In this document: one piece after another, positions 50,101 to 63,811 of the stretch
Position numbering within the stretch: the first letter of the stretch is position 1
Layout of the letters: each line of letters opens with the position of its first letter
Source of the DNA: Dirofilaria immitis
Lineage: Eukaryota > Nematoda > Chromadorea > Rhabditida > Onchocercidae
Assembly (NCBI GenBank): GCA_024305405.1
Contig: JAKNDB010000068.1
Span: 7,245,501 to 7,309,500, forward strand
Direction of reading: 5' to 3'
Length of the DNA: 64,000 bases
Position numbers and translations under genes: made by a program
Notes under the pieces: generated by a model
What the model was told of the DNA's origin: nothing
Seen by the model: only the letters and a program-made list of their open reading frames with translations
The model's database searches: none

Positions 50101-53100
50101 CTGTAATGATTTTTAATTCTATTTGATTTTTATCATTACAATTGCACCAACTTTAGATCATTCTGCAATCTTAAGTAATTGTAGATTGAATAAGAATACA
50201 TCAATCTATCATCCTCCATTTTGTTTCAATTTTATAAAAACACAGAACCAATACAGATGAATTCAACAACCATTCCAGAAAACAAAAACTTATATCATAG
50301 TGTACATCTGTATACCTCGGCAAGCTGTCCCAGAATATCCATGTGAGCAATTACATATGAAACCAACAGAATGAGGTAAACGTATACAGCTACCAAAATA
50401 ACCACAAGGATTTGACGAACACGGATCCCAGTCTCCTAAAAATTAAAATCTCAGATCCGATGAATCCATCTGTCAACATGGCCTCTGACAGTATATTTTT
50501 AAATGGCTGTGTTAATGTGAACATGCTGTTAAATGAATAGTATATTTCAGACTATAAAAGCAATAATTTCTATATCGTCAAAAATCATATGAAAGGAGTA
50601 AAATATTTTTTCCAAAAATACAAACAAAAAAATTCTCGATGTCAACTACTCACCTCTTAATTGGCAAGTTTTTCCTGTGAAGCCATGTGGACAGCTGCAG
50701 TAAAAGTCATTATGTAAATTAATACATTCTACACCACGAGGACAAGGGCGTGAAACACATGGTGTTAGGTCGATTTCACAGCTTTTGCCAGAATATCGTG
50801 GAGAACAAGCACAACTAAAATTCGAAATATAAAAAATTGAATAAACATTTTTTTAATCAAAGATAAGCACAGGAAAGTATACCGAAATCAAGAGAATATG
50901 ACAGATACATATCATGATAATCTTATAAATATCATTTATAATTTATTTTGGGAAGTTGTCACTATTGATCTTTAGTCGTTGATATTTCCACAAATATTGG
51001 TAAGTCAATAGTTATATGATAAACAAATTATCAAGAATTTTGGTAAACCGATACCTACAAGTGAAATCATGATTCTTGTTATTTTATGTTTTGGATTATA
51101 TGAAATATTCAGAAGTGACCAACTTGTAAGTTTTTTCATCAGAAGAAATACATGTGCCTTCGTTTTCACAAGGACTTGTAGCACACGGAGCACTGACAAT
51201 AGCATCACAGTTCAAACGAGTATTGTATAGATAGAGGCCTTGCTTCGTTCTCGGGATCTCATAACCATCAACAGATATACGTCTGGAAATACTTCTATTC
51301 AAATAAAAGAAGTGGAGAGAGCATGCAGTATATGATCATAGATTGTATCACATTTTGTCAACGTTAGGAAGAAGAACTAATCTATTATGAAATAAGAATC
51401 AAAAGTAGCCGAATAGATAATATTTTGGAGAATCAACCAAATAGTATTAAAGAATTCTTTCAATGCTGAAAAATAATTAGTTTATCAGAAAAAGAAATTG
51501 ATGAAAACAAGATTATTTCATATCTTCAAGTAAAGGATATAGAAAGAAATTTCTAGCAACTAATTAAAATCGAAGTTTTCAAGAGATAAAATGGCTCAAG
51601 TTAAATTTTGAAAATTTCTGTCTCAGAAATACAAATGTTACTGCGAACTTTGTCTTTTTACAGATGGACAAAACTGTGCTACTTTATTTTTAAATGCGAT
51701 GAAAATCAAACCCAAAACATCCGACCATTCCTCTAGTTACTACTGGCTTCAGATCACTCGCTGTCGTGAAGACAGTATCGTTAACCAATTGTGCGACCAT
51801 AGCACCAAAAGTAAGTCTAATAAGAAACATATAAATATTGTCGATTTTTAAAAGATAAAATATCTTAAACAGAAACTAAGTATGACAAGTAAGGAGTGAT
51901 TAGAAAATTAGGAAACAATCAACAAGGAGTTCATTAAATTATTTCGAATTAAAATCACCTTAGAGATTCTCGATAAAGGTTCACGACGTCGCTACCTTGT
52001 GGACTATCGCCTTCTTTTTCATATATTCCATCAAGTACAAGCTTCGCATGTCTACTTCTTCTCGACACTTTTAAGGAATGCCATTTACCATCACTGACCT
52101 TCTGCTGATTAATGCGAACCACTCCCGGCCCAGTACCACAGTTCCAGCGATACTGTACATATCGTTTCTCAATCTAAAAATATGTTATGATAATTAAAAC
52201 TTTTATGAATACTTATAATTGTCTTCGCATCTAATTTTTAAAAAAGGATAGGTACATCCACACAATATTACATCTAAAGATGATAATGAAAATGAGATGT
52301 GCAAGAATGTCTCTACTCACCTCGATGGTATGAAAATCTGAATTGCCAGCTGCATGCATAATGACTGCATCTGTGCTTGTAGTCTTGAAATTAATTGTCA
52401 GCTCCAGTCGCCGTTCTACAGAGTTTGCAACAGTTATATGGAAAAAGCTATCACCTACAACTGCAATTTCTGCACCTGCAATACATATAAAACTTTTTTT
52501 AAAGAAAAAGAGAGAATGGGAAAGCCATATCTAATCACAAATGAATTTAGAATGGATGAATAAATTTAAATGAGTATTATTAAATAAAAGTTTGTTTCAA
52601 CCAACCCTGAGTGCATTCGTGCTTATCTCTACCGCAAACAGTTGTAGTACAGCGATCGCCAGTAGTGCCTGGTGGACAAATGCAATCAAATCCAATTTCT
52701 GTACTCATTGGAACGCATATCTACAATTTTTCACACTACTCTAATTGAATGTTTTATTTGTACGATCTTTTAAAATCCCAAAATTTCCAAGAAAATGGAT
52801 AAAAAATTATAAACCCTCCTCTGAAATTTAAAAAAACACTTCATTATTCTAGATTAATCAAATATCCTTAAATAAATAGATATTTAATTAAATAATAAAG
52901 CGAATTCTATAAGACAGCCAGTATTAAATTCATTTAAATACAATTTATTTTTACAAAATTGTTTGAAATACTGATTTTGATTGAGATTTTTATCTTTTAA
53001 GAACATTTACATCTTGAAAGAATATATAAAACTGCAAAACAAAAGCCTATATGTCCAACATTATTTGATGAATTTTGCAAAAATCGCTTATTTGAAAGTG

Positions 53101-56100
53101 ATAAGGAGAGATGGGCCGGATCTACTATACAGTAAGCAATGAACGACCTCTTCCTTGGTGCACTGATCACGACTACATTTATCAATCGGTATATCGCAAC
53201 GCTTTCCAGCATAACCAGTCCGACATGTGCAGTCGTAGGTCCTGAGATACATCGGAGCGCTGAATGATTGATAATCGGTCTTATAACAGACATTGTGTGC
53301 ATCATCCAAATATAAACGATCCCGGCATTCGCCATTAATACATAGATCTCGTCGACAGACTTCTGTCATTACTGATATAATCTGCCACAAGGAAATTATT
53401 CGTTCAAGTAAAGAAGGATAAATGATGGAATTTAACAATAATTTGAAACAGAAATTCCTGTGAAAAAACACAAGAAATTAATTTACATTTTTCATCTTGT
53501 ACACAACAAAAATCTTCTAAAAAGAATAAAAGGAATTTATTCTTATTTATATTATTTTTTCCAAAACTTTTAGGCATGAATTTCAAATTTTGCTTTATAA
53601 TTTATAATGCTTAAAATAATGTTTGAAGTTGGAGCGAAAAATGAGAAAAAAACCTCTGCGCCGATATTTTCGCTCAATTCGGCAACATTATCCTCAAGTC
53701 TTTGTCGAATGAAATTAGGCCGATGATATCCTCGAGAATCAGCGCGTGATACTGTGAATAGAATATCTAGGTCCTGATCTAATGCTGTTCTATTAGTCAA
53801 TTGACGGATATGAAGATGAAGTCGATCTAAATTATTTTCACTTGTCCATCAATTCAAAACTGCTAATTCTCAGAATGTCAATGAAATCATGGTTAAAAAA
53901 GATTTGGGTAAAAAATAAAAAACGAAAATGAGAAAAATCTAAATTTCATCGCATTCAGCAACAAATATGTAAATAAAGTCAAGAGTATTGGCTTGCCTAT
54001 AGCAGATTGCACAGAGAGAATTTGAACATTTTGTGGCTTGACATTTAGGACTCTGGACAAAGAATGTATGAAATTCTTAGCGTGCTTGTTAAAAATGCTT
54101 CTCCCAGAAGATTATAAATTCGTAAACTCACGGAATGATCTAATGCATCTTGGTCAATTGAAGATACCTGGAACAATTTTCACAATTTTTGAAATCGCTG
54201 TTTTATTTTATCATATCTTTTTGTCTTTTTAGTGTCATAACTTTGATACTGCTATTAAATTTTGAATTAAAAAAGTTAGATTTATTTTCACTTTTCTGAC
54301 GTAACTAAATTACGAGGATTATGACATATATCGAGAAAGTACGAACTATCTAGAATTAAGTAACTAATATGAAGGACTGAGACACTAAATATTAATCACA
54401 GAAACTAAAACTATGATAATTTTTCACTGTATGATTTATTATCTTTAGTGACAAGGAATAGATACTTACATCTATTACAACTGGCACTGCAGTGATATAT
54501 TTACCGTCAGTTATGGAAATATTGAAACGATAAGTTCCAGCAAGAAGATCAGCTTCGCCAATGATATCACCTGTTTCCGAATCGACACTGAATGGAAGTT
54601 TCGAGCGTTGATGATCTGACCAAATGCTACTAGCACTTGTTTCAGGATCAGCTAATGAGTAACGCAACATATCCGTCAAATCCTATAACGTAAGTAGTTT
54701 CTCTTTCGGATATTTGCTTCGATAATGATATAGTGGAAGAAATCAGTTAATGAAAGATTGCTGTGTTATAACATGTGATATGATCAGTGATTATTCATGG
54801 AACATCAAATGCTAACTTCATCTGTCGCCATGACTTTACCCACGATTCCGCCCAAAAATTCACCCATCAGTGTATTCAGCGTAATTTTCAATGCATGACT
54901 TTGTGGTGCATGACGGCTTTCCTCTTTGATAAATAATGTCATTGGACACTCCGTGGAAAGATTATCTTTATCAGAAACTTTAATCTGGAAAACGGAATAA
55001 GTTTAAAAGAAAATAAAGAAGTTAGACCGAGAAATTTTCCCAAATTTGATAAGCCATCAAATATTATTCCGGATTTCGCATTCAAGCGATCATTGAAATC
55101 AAGTAAAAAAGATTTATTTTGAAAGCATACCGATAAAAGATAAACTTCCTTTTTGGAATGTGGTGGCAACTTTTTGGTAGTGATCAAATTTAAGGTGTTA
55201 TCAAAAGCAAATAACGAAGCACCACTTCCAATAATTTCCAACTTATATGGACCAGTATTTGGTTCCTTATCGTTATCAATAATGGAAATTGGCAATATAA
55301 CATGTCCGGGTTCAACACCTTCCTAGAAAAGCATTGATTACAAATACTTTATCATAAGTAAGCGAAGCAAAGTTTGTACAGATAAAATTGAAAATGATAT
55401 ATGTATATATATTGAAAATTAGAATTAATAAAACAATACATACATTTCTATGAAAATATATATTTTTATGAATACATAAATAATAACTCATTTATTCCAT
55501 TTTACAAATGAGAGAATATATAAATAACATTATGTTTGGAAAAACTTTTAATTTATAGTTCTGAATAACTACATTTTGAATATTGTATTTGAAAAGAAAA
55601 GTATTCGAAGGTAAAAATGATAAGTGGTGATAAAGTGAAACTTGATATATTGCTATGTCGATTAACAATGAATAAAATACCTGCACAACGGCAGTCATAT
55701 TACAATGCTTAAAAGGGGCGCATTATCGTTCTCATCTTTAACATCAATCTCAACAACTGTAGAATCGAATAGAGGCGGAGTACCACCGTCTATTGCCTTC
55801 ACTATCAAACGATATGTACTTTCCTGGAAAAGATGTAGCATTACGGAGGAATGTGAATCTCACTATGATTATATCGATCATTTTCTGGAGAGAATCGTGT
55901 CGCCGAGATCGTATAGTATCTTCAGATTCAGAAAAGATGTGTATTTCGTTTTTTTAGACAATCACTGATTTCAGAGAATTAAAGAGATTGATTATAGACG
56001 AGTGAAATTCTGTCGAAAACGATGAAGTGAAAATAATCATTTTTATTAGGGATATTTTACTATGAGATCTTTAATCTTCTTTACTTTTCACATATATATA

Positions 56101-59100
56101 AATAACTTGACTTTTATAACTATTACTTATTAAAAAAAATTACAATACAGTTTTTTCCAATAATTTGGAGCAATTCAGTAAACTACCATAAGCATTACCG
56201 ATTCTTTCAAATACGACAAATATGGGGAAAGATATCAACTAATTGGATAGTGCAACAAAACTATACCACTTCACGATCAAGCATTTCCGTGGTCGTAATC
56301 CATCCATCTTCCCCGATAGTGAATGTGGCCACATCGTTTGTTATGAGATATGACACTCGGCCAAAATGTTCGCTGTCGAGATCATTTGCCAATACCTGGG
56401 AAGTATTGGAAGAAATTCAGTAGTGCAAAGAGTTCCCCTCTCATTAGTCAACAAATATTCTTTATCGCTTCACTTTTATCAACATATCATTTCGAATAAA
56501 AAAATAATTTTATAATTCGATACAGCAAATTTGCTTTAGAATTGTCCACACTTGAATTTACTAATTTAATGACCATACCTGCACAACCTTAGTACCGCGC
56601 TGCATATTTTCTAACACCGTAGCTTGATAAATAGGTTGCATAAAAGGGGTGGGTTATCGTTTACATCCAGAATCTCGATATGTACTTCACATGTCGAACT
56701 CCGTGGAGGTTTTCCTGAATCTATTGCGATAATAGTTACCGCAAATTTCTCCAACTTCTCAAAATCCAGTGTAGAGGCTAGTTTCAACATACCTGGAAAA
56801 TCAGTACCCAGGAATCGTTCATCAGCAGAAATATGATTAAGAATTTTAGATACCAGCTAAAGTTAGAAAAAGAAAAAAAATTACCGCTATTAGCATCAAT
56901 GGTTAGATATTTAGTATCATTAGATTCTTGCATTTGATAAGTGATAACTTCCTTATCATCACCTCCATATGCTTTCAATTGAAATAGCTCCTTTCCAATT
57001 GCTTCATTCTCGGCAATCCGTAGATGATATGTATTCTGTTCAAATATAGGCGAATTGTCGTTCACATCTTCCACATCAATAATCACTTTTGCTGTAATCA
57101 ATTAACTGTTAATATTTAGAGTTAACTTGGAGTAATTTATAATCAAAACAGAATAGGCATAAAAAGAAATAATCTGAAAATATAGAAAACAGTGTTTTTG
57201 ATTTCAGTAGAAGTTTGTTGAATTGTCGATAACTTTCATACTCCTCGTCTTTTTGTCCTTTGATGCTTTTTAGTAAGTATATTTTAATTCAATAAGTAGA
57301 GGATATTAAGTTAATAGGATATCAAATAATAAATAAATAAATTATTTGAAGCTTCACAAAGTTTTTAATAGCACCTTCAGCACTATGTTCTGCATTGGTA
57401 GAAGCTAGGACTGAAAAGTTGTACTGATCAATAACTTCACGATCAAGAGGAGAAATCGCTGTTACAACGCCAGTTTCGTTATCAATGTCGAACAATTCCA
57501 TATATTGATTATTATTCACAAATTTAAATGTGACACGGCCAATACCGTCCAGATCTCCAACAGTTGCTTCTAATCTAGAAAACATTTCTTCAAATTCCAA
57601 AGTCGAAAACTTTATCGAAAAACGTCAGAGAATATTTATATGAATCTGCAAATGCAACGGATTTGATTCCTCTAATACAAACCTAGTTACATATAGTCTT
57701 TCTTCTCTGGTAGCATTGATATTTTCCCGAATCATACCATAAAAATAGGTTGCGTAAAAGCAATTCTGCCTTCATTCGTTCTTTCAATCTTAATGATTAA
57801 GCGCTGAATACATAAGCTATTCGCAGTTTCCGTTCGAAGAAACAATTCGATCTGCAAATTTGCTTATTAAATCAGATCAATTGTATATTCAAATGAGATG
57901 CCTAATTTTAGAAGACTTTATGGAATCAAAAAGCAATCATAATGTTGGAGAAAAGAAAAAGAAACAGTTAGGAAAACAAACCTCATTCGAAACATGTGAG
58001 ATAAGTTCTTCACGAACAACTATTGTACCATTTCTTTCAATACTAAATAAGTAAGATTCTGATCCAATAAGAGAGAACTGTACTGACTCCCCAAATTTCT
58101 GATATCCCATTCTAACAGCAGTGCCAGGTAGCGAATCTTCTGTTATATTTCTAAGAATTTCTTCCGGTTCACATTGTAACTGTGAAAAGTTTGATAGCAG
58201 TTTCACCTGCAACGGCAAATTTTAAATGTTATCAAATTGATGAAATTAGTAAGTTCAATTAAAACAATAAGATGGCAATTTTTAAACTTTTGCTTTCATA
58301 AAAATTTGATTGCATGAAATCTTATTCTGGAGTCGATTATCAATATAATTATGTTGTCTTTATTTTCTTAAAATCTAGCTAATTTGGAAGATTAATTATT
58401 TAAATGCTGCAAAATTGCTTGAAATGTAGATTATCAAATCGTTATCTGAACAATCAAATGTGTGATTAAGTAAGCAAGAAATTCATTAAGTTTGTTTTAA
58501 AAAATAAGTTTTAACAAAATATTCATAAATACCGTGACTTCGGTTTTCGCTGCGTATTTTCCATCATATGCAAGTATCAGAAGATGCGATTCAAGAGAAT
58601 AGAAATCTGATGGAAGTTTAGAAAGTACAAGAATGTCCTTTTCCAAACTAAATATCCCATGTTCATTGCCAGTTATAAAATGCAGTTCGGTGATATTGTT
58701 CGGGTACAAATCAGGATCCTACAAATCAGACTTTTATTAAATATAAAGCAAAAAGCCGCTGTTGTATTTAATTTAAAGCAAATTACTGACGATACTTTGA
58801 AGTTAATAATTTATTAGAAATCCATGGTACTACTAAATCTCTTTGTTATTTGTGCGTTTAATAATTAGACTGTTAATGGTGTTATAAAGAACTGAATAGA
58901 ATGCATAGGGCAGTTATATGATTAACTGGAAATTGAAAAATATACGAAGATAATTTACATGAACTTGCAATTGCAGAATGTTCTGCCCGATTCTTAAATT
59001 TTCCACATAGTGTTGAATAAAATAAATCTTCTGTGAGAATTGTGGAGGTGAATCGTTGACATCTCTGACGACAATAGTTATCTTCTTCCGTGTGCTTTGT

Positions 59101-62100
59101 CCACCCTCATCTCGAGCACTAATTATTAGCACATACTCTTCGATTGTCTCTCTATCAACTTGTTTTAATAGTGTAAGCCAACCCGTTTTTGGTCCAACTT
59201 AAAAGTACCATTACTGTTGCCCTAAAATTGAATAAAATAAAAGAAGAGTGAAGCGACGAAGTCGGCGATAATTTTCTAAAATATTTCAAAACGAGAATTT
59301 TCATTTATAAAAAAGAAAAAATATTTCAAAACGAGAATTTTCATTTATAAAAAAAGAATCATATAATAATTCAAATCAATCGGCAATACCTCTTCCAAGA
59401 TGTATTGAAGTTTCAAATTCAATCCCATAGCATCCTCGTCCACTGCTCTAACAACCGTAATACTGCTGCCAACTAACAAGTCTTCCGAAATAACGATCCG
59501 TTCATCTGCATTTTCAAAGTGAGGTTTGTTATCATTCACATCCATTATTCTTATTGTCACTAAAGAAACAGCCTTTGCACCAAATTGTCTCTTCGAGTGT
59601 AAACTCACCAAGAAACGTATTTCTCGTGTCTGAAAAGAATGAGATGAATATTTCAGATTTCCCTTATATTCCTTTGTATAGATTAAACGGTGAAAATGTG
59701 AATCGCGAAGAATGCGAATATATATAAACTTATTATTTATTCACGTTTAATCTATACGTATTCTGAACGTCACCATATGTATTCTACATTATAATGTTAT
59801 ATATAATATATAGATGGATAAGAGTCACTGTTGCAACAATACTGTATCATTATATAAATGAAAGAACATGCTCGTCTTATTCATACTCGAAATGTATTCA
59901 GTATAATTCATAGCATCAAGTAAATAGGTATCTAAACTCGAATTATAACAGGGATTCGGGAATACCGAAAAATTATTATAAGCGATCATGGAAATCAGCA
60001 TATATCGAATTAAATATTTTCTCTAATACATAGAGAGGGCATTTTTGCTGATAAAACAGATTTGATGTAACATTCATTTTAATCCATCAACTCATTAAAC
60101 TTTCATTAGAATTATACTTCAATATAAAGCAAACTTTCTCATAATCTAGCATTTTATTGACAATTATTTGTCCATTTTCTTGCTTTACTGAAAACAGGAA
60201 ATCTGATAGACGATCCATTTCAAGCAATGAAAAAATCACATCCGGAAGTTCTAAAAAACATTTCTCGTTCTTACAATGGAATTTACGCCTATATTTAATT
60301 GAGTCAACATTTGAAAAAATATACAACAGTTGAAATTCAAAGACTCGTAGAAAGAAAAAACTTTAAAAAGTCGTCAGTGTGCAGATTCGTTATCTTTATT
60401 TATGTCACAAATGATAATTCGTCTTCAGTTTTGCGAACAGGTTGGAACAGTCTTATTGTCAACTTTGAAATATTTAATATCAAATTACCGAGTTGAGAAT
60501 CCTGTTGAAGATGACCCACAACTGTTCCAATAGGGGCATTTTCCAACACCGAAAAAAGGAAGTGCTGTGTAGAGAATTTCGGGAGATGAAGAACTGGACT
60601 AATATTTAATACAACAGATGTTTCATTCTGATGAGGAGGATTAGCACTATCTGTCACACGAATGAACAAGGAAATTTGTTCATCAACTGGAAATGAATTA
60701 ATGATTTCATCGAATTCCAAAAGCATAAGATTTAGTACAATCCGAAACAATCAGTTTCGAATAAAAATATTAAAATAATTAGAAATATTAATAAAGCAAA
60801 CAAACCAAGATCATTTAATGGCTCCTGCACGATAATTAATCCTTGTTTTGGATGAATTGCAAAATATTTGGAGCGAAATTCATCACTATCAACAATGCTG
60901 TATTCTAGCTCATCGCCAACATCGTAATCAAAAGCAAATACCTAGAAATGCCAGAAACGAATTAAACTGTATAAACTGTATAAAACTTTTGATTGTTGAA
61001 ATATTCGGTAAGAATGTTTCTTTGATATCACTATCGCACGACTTTATTTAATCGCAAAAGTTTCACAAAATGTCAATTTCATTATGGAACTCAGAAGTAT
61101 AGAAAGATAAACAAAAGACAAACAGATTCATATAAATGGATTTCTTCTCCCAAATCTGAAAACCAAACAAAAATGAATGATTTACTTAAAACAGTTACCA
61201 TTAAAACTGATTCCCCAGGATGCGAATCAGCAGGCACTAATGTTTCAATATTCGAAGAGATGAATTGCGGCGTATTGTCATTTTCATCAACTACATTTAT
61301 AGTTAATGTAGCGAAAGCGCGTCGATCGCTAGCATCGATAACCATAATGATGAATTGATGAATGCGTCGCTCTTCGTAATTAAATGGATTTCTTTAAAAA
61401 AGTTGTCATAGAATTCGCTTGTAGTTCTACTCTTTTGAAAACAATTCGAGAAATGTTTATGAAAATTTTCGTAATTGAGCACAACAAACCCTGTGTAGAT
61501 TCTGCCTGTCCTTTCTTCTATATTCAGCAGTCCAGAGCAGTTTTCATAGCAACTGTTAAACGAATATCTTAGGGAGATATGCCATTATAGGTCCGAACGG
61601 TCATTACTGTCATACCAATTGGTCTAAAAATGAGAATTTAATTTAAAAACTTATAATGAATATAAAGGACACTTATCTGTTTCATTAAACCGTTAATATA
61701 TCCACATTGTGGCATAATACCAACCTGTTTTCAATTATATTTATAAAATAATGCATCCGTTCAAAACGTGGTGATTGTTGTCCACTCTTATCTCTAACAA
61801 TTTTCACCACCAATAAGCAAAAATCCGTGAAAATGCCATCAGTCACTGACACGTTAAAGTATTTTTGCCAGTTTTAAGATCATCCTCAGCAATTGCTCGT
61901 AACAATGATACAACACCTGTGGAATGATTGATTTGTAATAAAGTCTCATCACCATCTATGATAGAAAACAGGAATCGAGTGCCATTTTCAAGATTTGATA
62001 TAGTATCCTGAAATATTTTAATACATTAAATACTTTTTTAATATTTTAGTTTTGCACTCTTAGAGTAATAATTTAATGATTACTAAAAAAATAAATTTTA

Positions 62101-63811
62101 AAAAGAGATAAATTCTCAACCCTGTGAAAGGCAGTCTTAGTTTCTTTCCTACCCAAAATTTTTTGAAAAATTTTTTAAAGATTATTGTGAAGCCTGACGT
62201 AAGTGAAAATGTACTTCATCAGAAGCATCCAATTTTGCAACAAACTGATTCGTTGGAGTTTCGCTTTCTATGGTACTGTGGAATGTTTGTGAAATAAATC
62301 TTGGAGAAATATCATTTGCATCCATAACATGTAATAGCAGATCCTGGAAATGTTATCGAAGTGGGAATCAGAACAAAATGCCAAGTAAAATAAAAGATTT
62401 AAGAAAATGTATTTTGACATAATCATTTTTAAATTTTTCGTAAAATAAAATGAAGGCTTTTACTATATTACAAGAAATGATACTTGGAAAGTTAATCACA
62501 TAAACATTTACCGCTTCTGATGTTAACTGCATGGAATCGGATGCAGTTAATTTAAATTTAAACAGGCGCTTAGTTTCAAAATCCAGTGGCTTCATGAGTG
62601 ATATAATGCCACTTCGAGGATCTACGGAGAGTACTAAAATGATTAACTCTGTTGTTTTTTTTTTTTTTCATGAAATAATTAACATTGATTAGAGACTAAC
62701 CGAAATTAAAGATTCCTAATTCTGGCTTTTATTTCATGAAATTTGATTCAAATAATCCTCCGTTAAAAGTTTTTCAGTTTTCTTTAGTAACTAATTTTTA
62801 AAGGATTATAAAAATTACTTGAAGCATCCGGTCCAATAATTCCATATGAAATATAATTATCACCTATATCCGGATCAACTGCTTCAATCTGGAATTGGTG
62901 GAGGAAATTACACTACAAAATGACGAATTATAATTATAATATCCACATCACACATCATCATAAGAAATAATAAATATCATCGCTCTGAAAATTTCATTTC
63001 ATAATTAAAAGTGACCCCTACGATTTAAAGATCTGCCAACCTTCAGAAGTTCCGTACCAATCGGCGTTGTTTCACTTACTGATACGTTGTAAAGAAGTTG
63101 GATGAAATAAGGAGCAGTATCACTTATGTCGTCAATCTTTATGATTGCATAACTTTCTGCCCGTACTCCTAATCGAGTGATGTCGATCGCAACAACAGTT
63201 AAATTATAGATCGCGCATTTCTCACGGTCCAATGCTTTATGAACACTTATCATACCTGAGCAAATAACTTACTTGGTGCAATAATAAAATCATAAAATAT
63301 CTAGGATTAAAAAGTAAACTACTGATTTGACGCTAAAAATCTTAAAAATAGAAAGGGATTTCATTTTACGGTTTAAAAAATGGGTTGAATTCGAAATTTT
63401 CATTTCACATCGCGAAACTTTCAAATTAATTCAAAATTGTACGCTACATTGAAAAAATTTGCACTACACTCTTTTCGGAGCTGCATAATTGAAATTTAAA
63501 CAATACTTCAGCAAAATTGATTATGAGTCTGATTTCATACTCTTACGCTCACACAATTTCCATAATTTAATGTAACTACCAAAAATTACCTGTGTTAAAA
63601 TCAATTTTAAAGCGATTATCATCATTTCCAGATTTAATTGCATAGCCGATTCGACCTCCTGCGATACTTACCGCATGAATATTTGTCACCAAAGAACCAG
63701 GTGATGCATTTTCCGGAATATGAGCTTCCTGGTAACGATTACCAAATATCGGTATATTCCGATCAACAATATGAATAATGACAAGAGCCGACGATGATAG
63801 AGAAGGTTCTC
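47543..63811 (-). CDS. Fat-like cadherin (cdh-4/cdh-3-type), 5' part outside the window
   Basis: Giant single-pass adhesion receptor of the Fat family, used in planar polarity, neuronal and epithelial morphogenesis. About 43 exons give some 2,400 residues; the N-terminus continues past the right edge. N to C: about 13 cadherin repeats, a conserved juxta-repeat segment, EGF-like modules, one laminin G domain, three EGF modules, a transmembrane helix, and a tail of about 320 residues ending HQTMAVL (stop 47545-47543). The EGF-LamG-EGF-TM order is the Fat signature; C. elegans CDH-3 and CDH-4 share it and I cannot choose between them. Seven exons carry a frame break that one extra homopolymer base repairs (61862, 61572, 59186, 57741, 56642, 55711, 54091). 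One junction (E9/E10, at 60311) lacks an AG acceptor, and one donor (53996) is GC. Confidence 0.94.
48413..48473. repeat. Two-copy 25-bp direct repeat in a cadherin intron
   Basis: The 25-bp unit beginning ATGTAGAAGTGGAAG occurs exactly at 48413-48437 and again at 48449-48473, a 36-bp period. It lies in an intron of the Fat-like cadherin, between two tail exons. It is a small tandem duplication with no known function. Confidence 0.85.
50316..53826 (-). other. EGF - laminin G - EGF region of the Fat-like gene
   Basis: Exons (minus): 53826-53654, 53516-53487, 53381-53148, 52720-52606, 52475-52321, 52173-51959, 51816-51712, 51282-51124, 50814-50654, 50435-50316, all in phase. The first EGF has CRRDLCINGEC and ends in CTCRTGYAGKRCD; a second partial module has CICPPGTTGDRC. 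Laminin G follows: FHITVANSVERRLELTINF, DGKWHSLKVSRR, and the terminal disulphide segment RGMVGCFGRISVDGYEI. Then come three EGF modules: APCATSPCENEGTC, TPCVSRPCPRGVEC and DPCSSNPCGYFGSC, each with CxCxxGxxGxxC-type ends. There is only one laminin G domain. Confidence 0.9.
53997..63811 (-). other. Cadherin-repeat region of the Fat-like gene
   Basis: Exons (minus): 63811-63590, 63255-63041, 62888-62819, 62633-62512, 62343-62215, 62007-61725, 61623-61490, 61391-61199, 60941-60806, 60686-60489, 60310-60135, 59629-59390, 59221-58959, 58718-58533, 58206-57982, 57851-57683, 57574-57375, 57091-56885, 56792-56579, 56395-56267, 55823-55681, 55322-55131, 54984-54817, 54682-54470, 54167-53997. Calcium-binding linkers of the DxNDNxP type are clear in DENDNTPQF, DVNDNKPHF, DVNDSPPQF, DVNDNSPIF, DVNDNPP and DENDNAP. 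Other repeats have degenerate linkers (DANDISPRF, DDISDTAPYF, VRDKSGQQSPRF, SPVLHLPKF), implying loss of calcium at some junctions. LDRE/LDYE motifs recur. The last exon encodes FIHSLSRVLNVKPQNVQIL, the segment that in Fat proteins sits between the repeats and the EGF modules. Confidence 0.9.
59281..59360. repeat. Two-copy 40-bp tandem repeat in a cadherin intron
   Basis: A 40-bp unit beginning ATATTTCAAAACGAG at 59281 is repeated directly at 59321, nearly identical apart from an A-run difference near its end. It sits in the intron between cadherin exons 59629-59390 and 59221-58959. This is most simply a recent tandem duplication; an assembly duplication is possible. Confidence 0.85.

Noticed and set aside
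55705..55968. 87-codon plus-strand frame opposite cadherin exon 55823-55681
   Set aside because: It is the antisense shadow of a well-supported cadherin exon plus intron.
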